A DNA stretch of 64,000 nt from assembly GCF_040869035.1 (NCBI RefSeq), contig NZ_CP162100.1, positions 496,001 to 560,000 on the forward strand. Reading direction: 5' to 3'. Below are positions 62,105 to 64,000 of the stretch, in pieces. The stretch is from Vibrio sp. NTOU-M3. GTDB lineage: Bacteria > Pseudomonadota > Gammaproteobacteria > Enterobacterales > Vibrionaceae. Made by a program: the position numbers and the translations under genes. Under the pieces are notes generated by a model, which did not search any database, was not told the origin of the DNA, and saw only the letters and a program-made list of their open reading frames with translations. Position 1 is the stretch's first letter, and each line of letters opens with the position of its first letter.

Positions 62105-64000
62105 ATGTTCGAAAAACCAGTTGTTAAAACGTTCCAGTACGGTAACCACACAGTTACTCTAGAAACTGGCGTTATCGCACGTCAAGCTACGGCTGCAGTT
62201 ATGGTTACTATGGACGATACAGCAGTATTCGTTTCTGTAGTTGGTAAAAAAGAAGCGGTTGAAGGTCAAGACTTCTTCCCTCTAACGGTTAACTACCAAG
62301 AGCGTACTTACGCTGCAGGTAAAATTCCTGGTGGCTTCTTCAAGCGTGAAGGTCGTCCTTCTGAAGGTGAAACACTGACTGCTCGTCTAATCGACCGTCC
62401 AATCCGTCCACTTTTCCCAGATGCATTCAAAAACGAAGTACAAGTTATCGCAACGGTAGTATCTGTGAACCCAGATGTTCAACCTGATATCGTAACGATG
62501 ATTGGTACTTCAGCAGCGCTTGCTATCTCTGGTATTCCGTTCAACGGTCCTATCGGTGCTGCACGTGTTGGTCACATCGACGGTCAACTAGTACTTAACC
62601 CAAGCAACACAGAACTAGAAACGTCTAAGCTAGACCTAGTGGTTGCTGGTACTGAATCTGCAGTACTAATGGTTGAGTCAGAAGCTGATAACCTAACTGA
62701 AGAAGAGATGCTATCAGCAGTTGTTTACGGTCACGACCAACAACAAGCTGTTATCAAAGCAATCAACGAATTCAAAGCTGAAGTTGCTACTCCAGCTTGG
62801 GATTGGGTGGCTCCTGAAGAGAACACAGCACTTAACACTAAGATCGCTGAACTTGCAGAAGCTAAGCTTGTAGAAGCTTACCAAATCACTGAGAAGATGG
62901 CTCGTTACGACCGTATTCATGAGATCGCTGCGGAAGTTAACGAAGTGCTGCTTGCTGAAGATCCAGAAGCAAACACAAAAGAAATCCACACTATCTTCCA
63001 CGATCTAGAGAAGACAGTTGTACGTCGCAGCATCATCGCGGGTAACCCACGTATCGACGGTCGTGAAAAAGACATGGTTCGTGCGCTTGACGTACGTACT
63101 GGTGTTCTTCCACGTACTCACGGTTCTTCACTATTTACTCGTGGTGAAACTCAGGCGCTAGTAACTGCGACTCTAGGTACGCAGCGTGACGCTCAAATCA
63201 TCGACGAACTAACGGGTGAGCGTAAAGATCACTTCCTACTACACTACAACTTCCCTCCATACTGTGTAGGTGAAACTGGTTTTGTAGGTTCTCCTAAGCG
63301 TCGCGAAATCGGTCACGGTAAACTGGCTAAACGCGGTATCGCAGCAGTAATGCCTTCTGTTGATGAGTTCCCATACACAGTACGTGTTGTATCGGAAATC
63401 ACTGAATCTAACGGTTCATCTTCAATGGCTTCTGTATGTGGTACTTCTCTTGCTCTTATGGATGCAGGCGTGCCAATCAAGTCTTCTGTTGCGGGTATCG
63501 CAATGGGTCTTGTTAAAGAAGGCGACGATTTCGTTGTTCTTTCTGACATCCTTGGTGACGAAGACCACCTAGGTGATATGGACTTTAAAGTAGCGGGTAC
63601 TAACACGGGTATCACTGCACTTCAAATGGACATCAAGATCGAAGGTATCACTAAAGAGATCATGCAAATTGCGCTTAACCAAGCTCAAGGTGCACGTAAG
63701 CACATCCTATCTGTAATGGATGAAGCTATCTCTGGTGCTCGTGAAGACATCTCTGAATTCGCTCCTCGCATTCACACAATGAAGATCAGCGCAGAGAAGA
63801 TCAAAGATGTTATCGGTAAAGGTGGTGCAGTTATCCGTGCTCTAACGGAAGAGACGGGTACAACTATCGAAATCGAAGACGACGGTACTATCAAGATTGC
63901 AGCAACTGAAGGCGCTGCAGCGAAAGAAGCTATCCGCCGCATCGAAGAGATCACTGCTGAAGTTGAAGTAGGTCGTATCTACACTGGTAAAGTTGCACGT
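62105..64000 (+). CDS. pnp: Polynucleotide phosphorylase (5' part, runs off window)
   Basis: Phosphorolytic 3'-5' exoribonuclease of the degradosome. The frame is open from the ATG at 62105 (after AAGGAATAAC) to the end of the window, 632 codons of an expected 710 or so. Visible are the first RNase PH domain ([32 protein letters not shown]), the second ([17 protein letters not shown]), the KH domain ([19 protein letters not shown]) and the first residues of the S1 domain ([10 protein letters not shown]). Leu codons are mainly CTA, as in eno. Confidence 0.98.
   Translation, partial: MFEKPVVKTFQYGNHTVTLETGVIARQATAAVMVTMDDTAVFVSVVGKKEAVEGQDFFPLTVNYQERTYAAGKIPGGFFKREGRPSEGETLTARLIDRPIRPLFPDAFKNEVQVIATVVSVNPDVQPDIVTMIGTSAALAISGIPFNGPIGAARVGHIDGQLVLNPSNTELETSKLDLVVAGTESAVLMVESEADNLTEEEMLSAVVYGHDQQQAVIKAINEFKAEVATPAWDWVAPEENTALNTKIAELAEAKLVEAYQITEKMARYDRIHEIAAEVNEVLLAEDPEANTKEIHTIFHDLEKTVVRRSIIAGNPRIDGREKDMVRALDVRTGVLPRTHGSSLFTRGETQALVTATLGTQRDAQIIDELTGERKDHFLLHYNFPPYCVGETGFVGSPKRREIGHGKLAKRGIAAVMPSVDEFPYTVRVVSEITESNGSSSMASVCGTSLALMDAGVPIKSSVAGIAMGLVKEGDDFVVLSDILGDEDHLGDMDFKVAGTNTGITALQMDIKIEGITKEIMQIALNQAQGARKHILSVMDEAISGAREDISEFAPRIHTMKISAEKIKDVIGKGGAVIRALTEETGTTIEIEDDGTIKIAATEGAAAKEAIRRIEEITAEVEVGRIYTGKVAR

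Overview
The window is a chromosomal segment of a Vibrio species (Gammaproteobacteria, Vibrionaceae). The evidence is a run of Vibrio-type housekeeping genes (rpoE-rse, lepAB-rnc-era-recO-pdxJ-acpS, barA/varS, relA-mazG-pyrG-eno, glnE-hldE, arcA, thrABC, rpsO-pnp), a ChiS-type chitin regulator, a vpvABC-type c-di-GMP operon, a separate gspAB pair, and heavy use of the Leu codon CTA in highly expressed genes such as eno. The species cannot be fixed from this sequence. I see no prophage, transposase, CRISPR array, tRNA or rRNA; this is a stable core region of a bacterial genome.

Layout. 1-9055 (+): 3' part of rpoE, then rseA-rseB-rseC (envelope stress), lepA, lepB, rnc-era, and recO-pdxJ-acpS. 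9078-21463: hemL (-), erpA (+), an RND efflux adaptor/pump pair (+), chiS (-), rsmC (-), an AI-2E-family permease (-) and a 39-residue membrane protein (+) not previously called. 21686-24620 (+): a vpvABC-like operon (outer-membrane barrel, periplasmic binding-protein fragment, diguanylate cyclase), convergent with barA/varS (-). 27582-35423 (+): rlmD, relA, mazG, pyrG, eno. 35532-39877: cca (-), gspA-gspB (+), SH3 protein ygiM (-). 40040-48920: pit and its DUF47 partner (-), ygiF CYTH-CHAD (+), a potassium channel (-), a chemoreceptor (+) and glnE (+). 48993-58079: hldE (+), arcA (-), a DUF3293 gene, rraA, a small barrel protein (-), then the threonine operon with its leader peptide (+). 58138-61321 (-): mtnN-cbiB-btuF-yadS. 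61516 to the end (+): rpsO and the 5' 632 codons of pnp.

Regulatory DNA is where most of the new information lies. I could read an IscR type 1 box over a sigma-70 promoter of erpA, a perfect FNR box about 70 bp upstream of a predicted arcA start point, a CRP box about 43 bp upstream of a predicted pyrG start point, a complete thr attenuator with a Thr/Ile-rich leader peptide, and long RNase III-type hairpins in front of both rnc and pnp. Several convergent gene pairs share bidirectional terminators whose arms contain the stop codons.

No clearly new defence or mobile system is present. The best candidates for under-described biology are the vpvABC trans-envelope module (functions of the first two genes unknown), the RND pump with substitutions in its canonical proton-relay residues, the Cys-rich 39-residue membrane protein, and a possible small RNA between relA and mazG.
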